Shown one piece after another: positions 51,079 through 59,415 of a stretch of DNA of 60,394 nucleotides. Numbering within the stretch: the first letter of the stretch is position 1; every line of letters begins with the position of its first letter. The stretch is taken from NCBI GenBank assembly GCA_937892955.1, contig CALBKH010000087.1, positions 1 to 60,394 on the forward strand, in the 5' to 3' direction. A model generated the notes under the pieces. It was given only the letters and a program-made list of their open reading frames with translations, was not told the DNA's origin and searched no databases. The DNA comes from an uncultured Alphaproteobacteria bacterium. GTDB taxonomy: Bacteria > Pseudomonadota > Alphaproteobacteria > Rhizobiales > Ancalomicrobiaceae. The position numbers were made by a program, and so were the translations under genes.

Positions 51079-52545
51079 TCAACCGCCGCGACCGGCGTAG
51101 TAGAGCCGCTTGTCCTCGTACATGTCGGCGTCGGCGCGCTTGGCGACCTCTTCGAGCCGTTCGCCCGACCGCGCCGTGGCCACGCCGAGGGCGAAGCTGA
51201 TCGGCACGCCGCCGTAGAACTGGTTGTTGAGTTCGCTGAGCTTGCGGATGTTGTCGATCATCGCCTGCCCGCCGCGCTCGTCGGTCGCCGGCAGGATCAC
51301 GGCGAATTCGTCGCCGCCGATCCGGGCGGCTTTCGCCGGCGCCGTCGCCGCCGAGGCGAGGATCTCGCCGGCGCGGCGCAACACATGATCGCCTGCGGCG
51401 TGGCCGAAGCCGTCGTTGACCTCCTTCAGGCCGTTGAGATCGGCCAGCACGATGGTCACCGGCGCCGGGCCGCCGCGTTGCAGGCGATCGATCTCGTCGA
51501 CGTAGAAGGAGCGGTTGTGCAGCTTGGTGAGCACGTCGTGCTTGCCGAGGAATTCCAGGTAGGCCTCCGCCTTCTTGCGCGCCGTGATGTCGGTCAACGC
51601 CACCTGGACCTGGGCCCAGTCGTCCTCGTGGCCGGGCAGCACCGAGAACTGCATGAGAAAATGCAGCTCGTCGCCCTCGAGCGAATAGTTGATCACCTCA
51701 CGCCGCTGCATCAGCTTGCCGTTCCACAGGTCGACGAGCTGTTCGCGGAACGGCTGGCGCATGCGGTCGCGGAAGATCTCGTGCTTGCGCTTGAGAAGCA
51801 CGGCGCGATCGGCGGCGCAGAAGATCCGCAACGTCTCGTGGTTGACGTCGAGGACCCGGATCTCGCTCATGCAGCGCTCGACGAATTCGGGATGGACGTC
51901 GGTGAAGGTGCGGAAATCCTCGATGCCGCAGTGTCTCACCTCGTCGACCAGCCGCTTGACCGAGGAGAAGTCCTCCACCCACAGCGACACCGGCGAATGA
52001 TCGAAGAGGCCGCGGGCATGGGCGTCGCTGGCGGTCAGCGCCCGGCGCGCCGCCTCCCGCTCGCTGACGTCGTCGACCGCGACGAGAACGCGAGCCCAGT
52101 CGGTCTCGGAGCCGGGCAGCACGTTGCCGCTCACGAGAACGTCGAGCCGGCGTCCGCAGAGCGTGTAGTTGACGCCCTGACCGCGGAAACCGCCCCTGCC
52201 CTCCCACAGCTGCATCAGTTCCTCGACGTGCCCGGCGAGCATTTCTCCGCGGAAGACGCGATCGAGCCCGGCATAGAGGCGGATCCGGTCCGGCGCCTCG
52301 TAGAGATCGAGGGTCCGGCGATTGACCTCGACCACCCGGATCAGCGCCGTGCAGGCGCGGACGCGGTCGAGATCGGCGAGGAGATGGGCGCGCAGGTCCT
52401 CGACGCCTTCGGCGCGCCACATCTCCAGCTGCGCCTTCACGCCCGAATAGTCCTCGAGCCACAGCGACACCGGCGCGAGATCGAAGAGAACGGACACCTC
52501 CGACGAGACGCCCGGGTCGGCGATTTCTACCTGTGATGTGTGCAT
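51079..52545 (-). CDS. Diguanylate cyclase with two tandem PAS-like domains
   Basis: A 488-residue soluble protein. Two similar sensor modules (about 22-160 and 170-310) each begin with a PVSLWLEDYS or PVSLWVEDFS motif and end in a PAS core, indicating an internal duplication. A GGDEF domain follows, with an intact ARIGGDEFAVIL active site and ADLNGLKEVNDGFGHAAGD. No RxxD inhibitory site precedes GGDEF. It should make cyclic-di-GMP in response to a ligand that cannot be named. ATG 52545 is chosen since the preceding frame is not family-like. It converges with the DUF2585 gene. Confidence 0.9.
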   Translation of the reverse strand: MHTSQVEIADPGVSSEVSVLFDLAPVSLWLEDYSGVKAQLEMWRAEGVEDLRAHLLADLDRVRACTALIRVVEVNRRTLDLYEAPDRIRLYAGLDRVFRGEMLAGHVEELMQLWEGRGGFRGQGVNYTLCGRRLDVLVSGNVLPGSETDWARVLVAVDDVSEREAARRALTASDAHARGLFDHSPVSLWVEDFSSVKRLVDEVRHCGIEDFRTFTDVHPEFVERCMSEIRVLDVNHETLRIFCAADRAVLLKRKHEIFRDRMRQPFREQLVDLWNGKLMQRREVINYSLEGDELHFLMQFSVLPGHEDDWAQVQVALTDITARKKAEAYLEFLGKHDVLTKLHNRSFYVDEIDRLQRGGPAPVTIVLADLNGLKEVNDGFGHAAGDHVLRRAGEILASAATAPAKAARIGGDEFAVILPATDERGGQAMIDNIRKLSELNNQFYGGVPISFALGVATARSGERLEEVAKRADADMYEDKRLYYAGRGG

Positions 52546-52710
52546 GAGAAATCCGCCCGCCAACGAATCGAGGCACGAAACGCCCCTTCGAGCGAACCCT
52601 GTTTCGGTTAAGACTTCGTTCACGCACCACCGAGCACGGTCGATCGGGGCCCGCGTCACCCTGCCGCGACGCTCGCCCGAGCCGGGCCGAGGACGACCCG
52701 GCCGAGCCCC

Positions 52711-54747
52711 TCATCGACCGAGGTTCAACACGCCCTCGAGCTTGGGAACGACCGCGTCGGCCATCGCGGCGTGTCCCTCCGCGGTCGGATGGATGGCGCC
52801 GCCGTAGACGCCGGTCAACACGCCCCACAGCCCGGCGTGCAGATCGGACGGCTGTTGCGCCTTCGACCTGCGGAAGGGATAGGTCATCGCCGCGAAATAG
52901 GCGTCGTTGGGCGTGCGGATCCAGCGGGTTCGCTCGGCGTAGGTGCGGAAAGCGTCCGGGTCTCGGTCGCAACGCAGCGGCTTCGACTGGTTCGTGTCGT
53001 CGAAACTGTCGCCCGATGCGCGGAAGCAGTCGCGATCGAACGCCGGATCGCTGGCCGCCGTGGCGCAGAACCCGTGCGTGGCGAAGGCGGCGCGATGTTC
53101 GGCGACGAAGGTCATGCGATCCTTTTCGGCATCGTCGCAATTCACCGGAACCGGAGATCCGCTCACCTTCCGGCAGGTCGCCAGAGTCTCGAGCGCCGGA
53201 ATGAATTCGCCGTCCACGAACTTCGCCGTCTCGGCGAGCTTCGTGCCGTCGACGGAGAAGGCCGGATGGACGTCGACGCCCTGTCGTCCCGATCCGCAGG
53301 CGACGGGTCGTCCGGACGCGTCGATGCCCTTCAGAGCCGGGTTGGCGTAGGCGGTGTAGACGACCTTGGAGAGGTCTGGGCCGACGACCAAGTGCAGGAA
53401 GGCGCGGAGTTCGACGAAATCGGACCTCAGCTTGTCGACGATCGCCTTGCGCGCCGTGGCCGGCTCGACGATCGTCGAGCCCATTACCCCGCGCTCCTTG
53501 GCGGCGGGGTCCAACAACACGTCCGCGACCAGACCCGAGAAGCCGACGTCGTTCGCACCGATCGTGAGAAGGACCGCATCGACCTCTCGCACACGATTGC
53601 GCCGAGACCCGATGTTCAGGAGTTGCGAGATGACGTTGCGCTGGGAATCGACGGTGCCGCCGTCGCTCCAGCCGCGGCGACGCTTCTTCTCGCGGGCATC
53701 CTGGATGTCGAGCACCCCGGCCCGAATCTCCGCACCCGAACAGCCGAGCGGAACATAGGTCACCGAAGCGTGGCGGTTGCGGATCGCCACGGCGAGCGCG
53801 CTGCGCATCTGGTAGCCGAACATCGAGCGATGGCAGCGCCGCCACAACCAATCGGCGCCGGTCGCATCCCAGGCTTCGCGTTCGGCGATCGGATCTCCGG
53901 TCGGCTCGTCGTCCGGAGGGCAGGCTCGCGCGATGCCGGTCTCCGAGACCCCGGCCCGGCTCGGCCGATTGAAATCGTCCGCGCCACCGGTGAGGAACCG
54001 CCGGAAGCAGAACCCTTTCTGGGAGAGTTGGACCGGCCTGTCGGGATTGCCCTCGCCCGAGGCGATGGAATCGCCCATGCCGACGATCATGAGGTCGCGG
54101 ACCGCGACCTCGCTCCCGACGACGCGATCCTCGGCACCCGCCCGCGAGATCTTCACGGAGACGCCGGTCGGAGCGATCACCCGGCTGCCGTCGGCGCGGT
54201 CGATCTTGCGCGGGATGCGCCGGCTGAACCGCGCGTCACAGGGCCCGGTGAAGGGCTCCACCTCACGCGACCCGAAGGTCCACTCGCATCGCGCCCCGGC
54301 CAGCTCGTCCGCCGAACCATTCAGTTGGAATGCGACGAGATGGCTGATCGGATTGACGTAGGTCGTCTCGTAGGGCTTCTCGCCGTCGAAATGGAGGACG
54401 CATTTCTCGACGAGGCCGCCGTAGCCGTTGCTCCGGCCCTGATCGAAACAGACGCGACCATTCGCCGTCGACGTCAGCGAGCGCGCCCAGTTCGCCCCTT
54501 CGACGCCCTTCGACAGCCGATGCTCGGCTTCGAGAACACCGACGAACGCGTCGCGGCCGCCCTCCCCGGCCTGCATGTGGCCCGCCTCGAGCCGCCGGAA
54601 ATCCTCTTCGTGGCGAAGAAAGGGAAACCGATTTCGAACCGACCATTCGATGTCGGCGGCGAATGCGACCCCGACGGTCGCGCCCTGCAGCGCGGCCAGC
54701 AGAAGAAAGATCCCGACAGACGACGGACGTCCAGATCGCACACTCAT
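52711..54747 (-). CDS. Large secreted SGNH/GDSL hydrolase
   Basis: A 678-residue exported protein. A signal peptide (about 1-31, GIFLLLAALQGATVGVAFA) is followed by a long N-terminal region of about 200 residues that I do not recognise, then SGNH blocks: VGMGDSIASGEGNPD (block I), YVPLGCSGAEI (block II), LLTIGANDVGFS (block III) and GGAIHPTAEGHAAMA (block V). Several Cys suggest disulfides. It acts as an esterase or lipase in the periplasm or outside, by family. ATG 54747 opens the signal peptide; an ATG upstream at 54825 is less likely. It is not obviously in one unit with the opgC genes. Confidence 0.85.
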   Translation of the reverse strand: MSVRSGRPSSVGIFLLLAALQGATVGVAFAADIEWSVRNRFPFLRHEEDFRRLEAGHMQAGEGGRDAFVGVLEAEHRLSKGVEGANWARSLTSTANGRVCFDQGRSNGYGGLVEKCVLHFDGEKPYETTYVNPISHLVAFQLNGSADELAGARCEWTFGSREVEPFTGPCDARFSRRIPRKIDRADGSRVIAPTGVSVKISRAGAEDRVVGSEVAVRDLMIVGMGDSIASGEGNPDRPVQLSQKGFCFRRFLTGGADDFNRPSRAGVSETGIARACPPDDEPTGDPIAEREAWDATGADWLWRRCHRSMFGYQMRSALAVAIRNRHASVTYVPLGCSGAEIRAGVLDIQDAREKKRRRGWSDGGTVDSQRNVISQLLNIGSRRNRVREVDAVLLTIGANDVGFSGLVADVLLDPAAKERGVMGSTIVEPATARKAIVDKLRSDFVELRAFLHLVVGPDLSKVVYTAYANPALKGIDASGRPVACGSGRQGVDVHPAFSVDGTKLAETAKFVDGEFIPALETLATCRKVSGSPVPVNCDDAEKDRMTFVAEHRAAFATHGFCATAASDPAFDRDCFRASGDSFDDTNQSKPLRCDRDPDAFRTYAERTRWIRTPNDAYFAAMTYPFRRSKAQQPSDLHAGLWGVLTGVYGGAIHPTAEGHAAMADAVVPKLEGVLNLGR

Positions 54748-54953
54748 GACGAGCCCCCCGGCGATATGACCCCGGTGAGTGTCGAACGAGTGCGCCATGA
54801 ATACAAGCATTCCGTGTCGGAGCACGCGATCACGTCATCGTGTCGACGAACACGGCGCACGTCGTCGATCCCGCCGCATCGAACGGCGAGCCGGGCCGGC
54901 CCCGGGGCCGAGGGCCGACCGTGGCCACGAGTACGCGGCGAAGGGCAAGGAGT

Positions 54954-55037
54954 GGTGCGGGTGAAGGGACTCGAACCCCCAAGGCTTGCGCCGACGGAAC
55001 CTAAATCCGTTGTGTCTACCAGTTCCACCACACCCGC
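54954..55037 (-). tRNA. tRNA-Leu (anticodon UAG)
   Basis: Minus-strand cloverleaf: acceptor GCGGGTG pairs with CACCCGC, D-arm GGTGGAACTGGTAGACAC, anticodon arm ACGGA/TCCGT with loop TTTAGGT (anticodon TAG at 55003-55001), a long variable arm, T-loop GGTTCGAGTCC and an encoded CCA at 54956-54954. Total 84 nt, a class II tRNA. Confidence 0.96.
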
Positions 55038-55206
55038 ACGGCCTCGGAGGTAGCGCGAAGCATGTGGGCATTGCAAGTGACCGCGTGACCGGACCGAAGC
55101 TCGCGCCGTCCGCTTTCTCCTGCGGCGCACGGTTGACAGAGCGCGACACCGGTGATGTCGCTCGTCGGACGAGGGACGAAGAGGGGGCGGCCTCGGCCGG
55201 ACGGGC

Positions 55207-56070
55207 ATGACGACATTCCGGATCGCCGCTCTCACGAGCGCCGCGATGATCGCCTTCGCCGGCAATTCGCTGCTGTGCCGCCTCGCTCTGCGCGATACCA
55301 CCATCGATGCCGCGAGCTTCACCGCGATCCGCATCGCCTCCGGCGCCCTGGTTCTGGCGGTGATCGTCGGCCTGCGCGGCGGATCGCCGACGAGGGCCGG
55401 AAGCTGGCTCTCCGCCCTCGCCCTCTTCGCCTACGCGATCTTCTTCTCCTTCGCCTATCTGACGCTGCCGGCCGGGACAGGCGCACTGGTTCTGTTCGCC
55501 GCGGTCCAGGCGACGATGATCGGCCGGGCCTTCGCCGCCGGCGAACGCTTCCGCCCGATCCAGTCGTTCGGGCTCCTCGTCGCGGTCGGCGGTCTCGTCG
55601 TGCTCGTACTGCCCGGCCTCGGCGCGCCCGACCCGCTCGCCGCCGCGATGATGGCGCTCGCCGGCATCGCCTGGGGCGTCTACTCGCTGCGCGGGCGCGG
55701 CGTCGCGGATCCGCTCGCCGCGACCGCCGGGAACTTCCTGCGCGCCGTTCCCTTCGCCCTTCTCGTCGCGTTGTTCGCTTCGGGAACGAGATCCCTCGAT
55801 CCCGCCGGCGTGGTCTGGGCGCTGGCCTCCGGCGCGCTCGCATCGGGCCTCGGCTACGCCATCTGGTACGCGGCTCTCCCCTCGCTCACCGCCTCGATCG
55901 CCGCGACCGTGCAACTCTCGGTGCCACCGATCGCGGCGATCCTCGCGGTGTTCCTCCTCGGCGAGCCGGCGGCCCTCCGTCTCGCCGCGGCGTCGATCGC
56001 CGTTCTCGGCGGCATCGCGGTCGTGATCCTCGGCCGCCGGCGCATCGCCCCCGCCCCGCCCACCCGCTGA
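55207..56070 (+). CDS. EamA/DMT-family transporter
   Basis: A 287-residue inner-membrane protein with about ten hydrophobic segments in two EamA halves. Seen: AFAGNSLLCRLALRDTTIDA near the N-terminus, FTAIRIASGALVLAV, GILLV-like LVAVGGLVVLVLPGLG, and in the second half VQLSVPPIAAILAVFLLGEP (about 237-256). This is the drug/metabolite transporter fold. Substrate cannot be predicted. It is a single gene next to tRNA-Leu, with a weak ribosome site. Confidence 0.88.
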   Translation: MTTFRIAALTSAAMIAFAGNSLLCRLALRDTTIDAASFTAIRIASGALVLAVIVGLRGGSPTRAGSWLSALALFAYAIFFSFAYLTLPAGTGALVLFAAVQATMIGRAFAAGERFRPIQSFGLLVAVGGLVVLVLPGLGAPDPLAAAMMALAGIAWGVYSLRGRGVADPLAATAGNFLRAVPFALLVALFASGTRSLDPAGVVWALASGALASGLGYAIWYAALPSLTASIAATVQLSVPPIAAILAVFLLGEPAALRLAAASIAVLGGIAVVILGRRRIAPAPPTR

Positions 56071-56152
56071 GACACGCGACGGCGCGCCCGGGCGAACTCG
56101 ATCGGTCGCCCCGACCACGTCTCCCCGACCGAGGCTACCGCCCTGTTCGCGG

Positions 56153-56932
56153 TCACTTCGCGTTCATCTGTAGGAGAATGGAGCTCGACGCTCCCTTCTT
56201 CGGCGGCATGGCGCCGTTCTTCTTCGGCGTGTCGCCGCTCTTGCCGTCACTCGGCGTGACCGTCGCCGCCGCCACCGCACCGATCACCTTGGACTCGATC
56301 GTCTGCGGGAAACACAGCGCGAGATAACCGCGGACGCTCTGATAGGCGGCGGCTCGGTTGTCGATCGCGGCACGATTGGCGGCAGCCTCGTCTCGATAGA
56401 CCTTGCGCAGCCGCTCCTCGGTGGTGAACAGCGTCGGCAGCGGCACCGAATAGAGATAGCTGTCGGCCATGATCGTGGTCATCGTCGAGCCGAAGCCGAA
56501 CGCCTGCGCCACGATCTGGATCGACGCCGGCGCAGCGCCCGATGCGCCGAGGATCGCCCCGGTGAGTTTGTCGACCTGAACGATACTGTCCTTCGCGCGC
56601 GTCTTCTCGCGATCGAGGATGAAGAGTTGGCGCAGATAGGCGTCGCACTTCTCGTCGACGTAATTGTAGCCGGCGAGCGTCACGTCGTACCAACGCGGGT
56701 CGTGAATCGGAGCGATATCGTTATTCTTGTCCGCGTTCTTGTATCCGGCCCCCGCCGCGAAAGCCTGCATGACGTCCGATTGTCGCTTCGTCTCCGTCTC
56801 GACGTCGGTGGTATCCAACGTCTGGGCGGGTCCGTAACGAGTCTCCGACCCCGGGATCGCCCCGCAACCGACCAATCCGGACGACAACACCGCCGCGACC
56901 GCGGCGGCCGAAACTCCACTCCCCCGTGCCAT
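56153..56932 (-). CDS. Hypothetical lipoprotein
   Basis: A 259-residue protein I do not recognise. The lipobox LVGC ends at Cys23. The mature part is mostly helical and Ala/Asp-rich, with KNADKNNDIAPIHDPRWYDV (about 66-85), EKCDAYLRQLFILDREKTRA and LFTTEERLRKVYRDEAAANR. A C-terminal Lys/Pro/Ser tail follows. GGAGGAGTAGG precedes ATG 56932. A 14-bp palindrome lies 73 bp upstream. It converges with the EamA gene. No functional partner is evident. Confidence 0.75.
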   Translation of the reverse strand: MARGSGVSAAAVAAVLSSGLVGCGAIPGSETRYGPAQTLDTTDVETETKRQSDVMQAFAAGAGYKNADKNNDIAPIHDPRWYDVTLAGYNYVDEKCDAYLRQLFILDREKTRAKDSIVQVDKLTGAILGASGAAPASIQIVAQAFGFGSTMTTIMADSYLYSVPLPTLFTTEERLRKVYRDEAAANRAAIDNRAAAYQSVRGYLALCFPQTIESKVIGAVAAATVTPSDGKSGDTPKKNGAMPPKKGASSSILLQMNAK

Positions 56933-57005
56933 GTGACCTACTCCTCCGGCTCAACTCGGGCCGAGGACACGATCCGGTATGGCACGGAGGAACGCAATAC
57001 TCTCG

Positions 57006-57019
57006 CGTGTAATTACACG
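57006..57019. promoter_or_regulatory. 14-bp perfect palindrome upstream of the lipoprotein gene
   Basis: CGTGTAATTACACG lies 73 bp before the lipoprotein start and just beyond the nnrD stop (57038). It is an operator-like sequence in an AT-rich patch. The regulator is unknown. Confidence 0.45.
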
Positions 57020-57037
57020 GCTGCACAATCCGCTATT

Positions 57038-58615
57038 TCAATCCGTTCCGCCGACGCCCATCTCGTCGTCTTCGCCGTCCTCGTCCGCCGTCTCCCAACC
57101 GCGCCGCCGTTCCGCCTCGTAGAGGTCGGCGAGGGTGGGAGCGAGGTGGCGGGCGAGATCTTCGGCGATCAGGCCCGCGCCGGCGCGGCGGCCGCATTCG
57201 CCGTGCAACCACACCGCCGCCGAGGCCGCGTCGAAACCGGGCAGGCCGCGGGCGAGGAGACCGCCGACGATCCCGGCGAGGACGTCGCCGGAGCCGGCGG
57301 TGGCGAGATCGGCCGGCGCATTGTCGGCGATGGCGACGCGGCCGTCGGGGGCGGCGATCACCGTGTCGGCCCCCTTCAGGACGACGACCGCGCCGGAGCG
57401 CGCCGCCGCCCGCGCCGCCCGCTCGGTCTTGGCGAGATCCGCACCGCCGGCGCGCGGATCGAGATCGGGGAAGAGCCGGGCGAATTCACCCTCGTGCGGG
57501 GTGAGCACCACCGGGGCGGCGCGTCCGGCGATCGCCGCGAAACTCGCGGTCGGATCGGCGGCGATCGTCGTCAGGGCGTCGGCGTCGAGGACGACCGCGG
57601 CCGGGCTCGCCGCCGCGGCGGCGACGAGAGCGGCGGTGCCCTCGCCCACCCCGAGCGCCGGGCCGAGGACGACGGCGTTCTTGCGCGCATCGGCCAGGAT
57701 CTCGGCGAGACCTGCCGCCCCGTCCATGCGGGCGAGCATGACGGCGGTCAGATGCGCGGCGTTGACGACCAGCGCATCCGGCGGCGAGGCCAACGTGACG
57801 AGCCCGGCACCGGCCCTGAGCGCCGCATCCGCCGCCATCCGCGCTGCGCCGGTGCGGGTCATCGGACCGGACACCACGACCGCATGGCCGCGGCTGTATT
57901 TGTGATCGCCGAGCCCCGGGGCGTGGAGATGGTCGCGCCACCCCTCCGGCGCGTCGCGCGAGGTCTTCGGCGCGATCTCCTTCAGCACCCACGGCCGGAT
58001 ACCGATGTCGGCGGTGATCACCTTGCCGCAATGGAGCCGACCCGGCAGCAGGAGATGTCCCGGCTTCATGCGGAAGAAGGTGACCGAGAGTTCGGCGCGC
58101 ACCGCCGCCCCCATCACCCGCCCGGTGGCGCCGTCGATGCCGGACGGCAGATCGACGGCGATCACCCGACGACGTGTCGCGTTCACCGCCTCGACGATCG
58201 CTCGCGCTTCGCCGTCGAGCGGCCGCGACAGGCCGGCGCCGTAGAGCGCGTCGACCACCACCCCGCATTTCGGCAATTCGCGCGCCACCCCGGCGGCGCT
58301 CGCCGCATCCACCGCCCCCGGCCATCGTTCCGCCGCGGCGCGCGCGTCGCCGGCGAGCCGGTCGCGGTCGCCGAAGAGCAGGAGCGACACGACGTAGCCG
58401 CGTTCGCGCAGGATCCGCGCCGCGACGAAGCCGTCGCCGCCGTTGTTGCCCGGACCGCACAGCACCACGACCCGCGTGCCGACGGCGAAGCGGTGGCCGA
58501 CCGCGTCGGCGACGGCGCGCCCGGCCGCCTCCATCAAGCGGATGCCCGGGGTTCCCGCCTCGATGGTCAGACGATCGGCGCGGCCCATCTCCGCAGGGGT
58601 GAGGAGTTCGATCAC
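57038..58615 (-). CDS. nnrD: Bifunctional NAD(P)HX epimerase/dehydratase
   Basis: A 525-residue fusion of NnrE (YjeF N-terminal) and NnrD that repairs hydrated NAD(P)H. The epimerase half has LCGPGNNGGDGFVAARIL (about 54-71) and VDALYGAGLSRPLDG. The dehydratase half has VLTPHEGEFARLFPD and ATAGSGDVLAGIVGGLLARG (about 438-457), its substrate site. The start is taken as GTG 58615 (VIELLTPAEM), the usual N-terminus, with GGAGAG upstream; an ATG at 58714 would add an unrelated arginine-rich stretch. It is divergent from glnB, as in several alphaproteobacteria. Confidence 0.93.
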   Translation of the reverse strand: MIELLTPAEMGRADRLTIEAGTPGIRLMEAAGRAVADAVGHRFAVGTRVVVLCGPGNNGGDGFVAARILRERGYVVSLLLFGDRDRLAGDARAAAERWPGAVDAASAAGVARELPKCGVVVDALYGAGLSRPLDGEARAIVEAVNATRRRVIAVDLPSGIDGATGRVMGAAVRAELSVTFFRMKPGHLLLPGRLHCGKVITADIGIRPWVLKEIAPKTSRDAPEGWRDHLHAPGLGDHKYSRGHAVVVSGPMTRTGAARMAADAALRAGAGLVTLASPPDALVVNAAHLTAVMLARMDGAAGLAEILADARKNAVVLGPALGVGEGTAALVAAAAASPAAVVLDADALTTIAADPTASFAAIAGRAAPVVLTPHEGEFARLFPDLDPRAGGADLAKTERAARAAARSGAVVVLKGADTVIAAPDGRVAIADNAPADLATAGSGDVLAGIVGGLLARGLPGFDAASAAVWLHGECGRRAGAGLIAEDLARHLAPTLADLYEAERRRGWETADEDGEDDEMGVGGTD

Positions 58616-58751
58616 GTCCGGCTCTCTCCACTCGGTTCGGCCAAGATATGCGTCATTCCGCGGCGCGGCTCCAGCCCGCCGCCGCCGCCCGGTCGCCGCC
58701 CCACGCGTTCGCACCCGTCACGACCAGGGGGAAGTGACCGAGCGGATGGCA

Positions 58752-58776
58752 TTTTGTGCAGCGCAACTGCACAAAA
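58752..58776. promoter_or_regulatory. Perfect inverted repeat TTTTGTGCAG-N5-CTGCACAAAA
   Basis: Ten-base arms at 58752-58761 and 58767-58776 with CGCAA between. The position, about 140 bp upstream of the sigma-54 promoter, suits an activator or repressor of glnB. It has GTGC outward rather than the usual NtrC order, so NtrC is not assured. Confidence 0.55.
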
Positions 58777-58890
58777 AATTTTCAATTGCCCAAACATTGT
58801 CCTGCATCGTAAGTTCTCGACGCTGCGCTGCACGCGAGAAAAGCCCTACAATCTCCGCCCGATCGGGAAGCCGGCCGGAGCATCGGCGTG

Positions 58891-58906
58891 TGGCACGGGG
58901 TGTGCT
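58891..58906 (+). promoter_or_regulatory. Sigma-54 promoter of glnB
   Basis: TGGCACGGGGTGTGCT matches TGGCACG-N4-TTGCW with the required GG-N10-GC spacing and one mismatch in the -12 element. The start would be near 58917, about 53 bp before glnB. Confidence 0.75.
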
Positions 58907-58969
58907 AACGACAGGCGCGGGTCGGTTTTTCGACCGATCCCACACATTTCTTCGGAGTATCGGAACGCG

Positions 58970-59308
58970 ATGAAGAAGATCGAGGCGATCATCAAGCCGT
59001 TCAAGCTCGACGAGGTGAAGGAAGCGCTCCAGGAGGTCGGCCTCCAGGGCATCACCGTCACCGAGGCGAAGGGCTTCGGCCGGCAGAAGGGTCACACGGA
59101 ACTGTACCGCGGTGCGGAATACGTCGTGGACTTCCTTCCCAAGGTGAAGGTCGAGATCGTTCTGCCGGACGAGACGGTGGAGAAAGCCGTCGACGCGATC
59201 CGCAAGGCCGCCCAGACCGGGCGGATCGGCGACGGCAAGATCTTCGTTTCCAACGTCGAAGAAGCGGTGCGAATCCGTACCGGTGAAACGGGACTCGACG
59301 CGATCTGA
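58970..59308 (+). CDS. glnB: Nitrogen regulatory protein P-II
   Basis: A 112-residue PII signal protein that reads 2-oxoglutarate and ATP/ADP and is uridylylated in response to glutamine. Seen: MKKIEAIIKPFKLDEVKEAL at the N-terminus, GFGRQKGHTELYRGAEY with the uridylylation Tyr51 in the T-loop, and the C-terminal GRIGDGKIFVSNVEEAVRIR. Intact. It lies 107 bp before glnA and behind a sigma-54 promoter, a standard nitrogen-control arrangement in alphaproteobacteria. Confidence 0.97.
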   Translation: MKKIEAIIKPFKLDEVKEALQEVGLQGITVTEAKGFGRQKGHTELYRGAEYVVDFLPKVKVEIVLPDETVEKAVDAIRKAAQTGRIGDGKIFVSNVEEAVRIRTGETGLDAI

Positions 59309-59403
59309 GCGACGAGCTAGATCCTCCCCCCGTCTCATCTTCCTCCACCCGGCAAGCGGACGCGCACCGGCCGGCACTCGGACCCGAGCACACACCACGA
59401 AAG

Positions 59404-59415
59404 GGAAATTTCCCA
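59404..59415. promoter_or_regulatory. 12-bp palindrome abutting the glnA start
   Basis: GGGAAATTTCCC ends directly at the base before the glnA ATG and includes the AAAGGGAA ribosome site. A loop-less palindrome of this size is more likely a DNA-binding or chance feature than an RNA hairpin. Confidence 0.35.

Larger units (their letters stand above)
58616..58969. other. Divergent nnrD-glnB regulatory region
   Basis: 354 bp without a gene. It contains a 25-bp palindrome (58752-58776), an AT-rich patch (58770-58800) that may carry a sigma-70 promoter, and a sigma-54 promoter (58891-58906). Confidence 0.65.
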
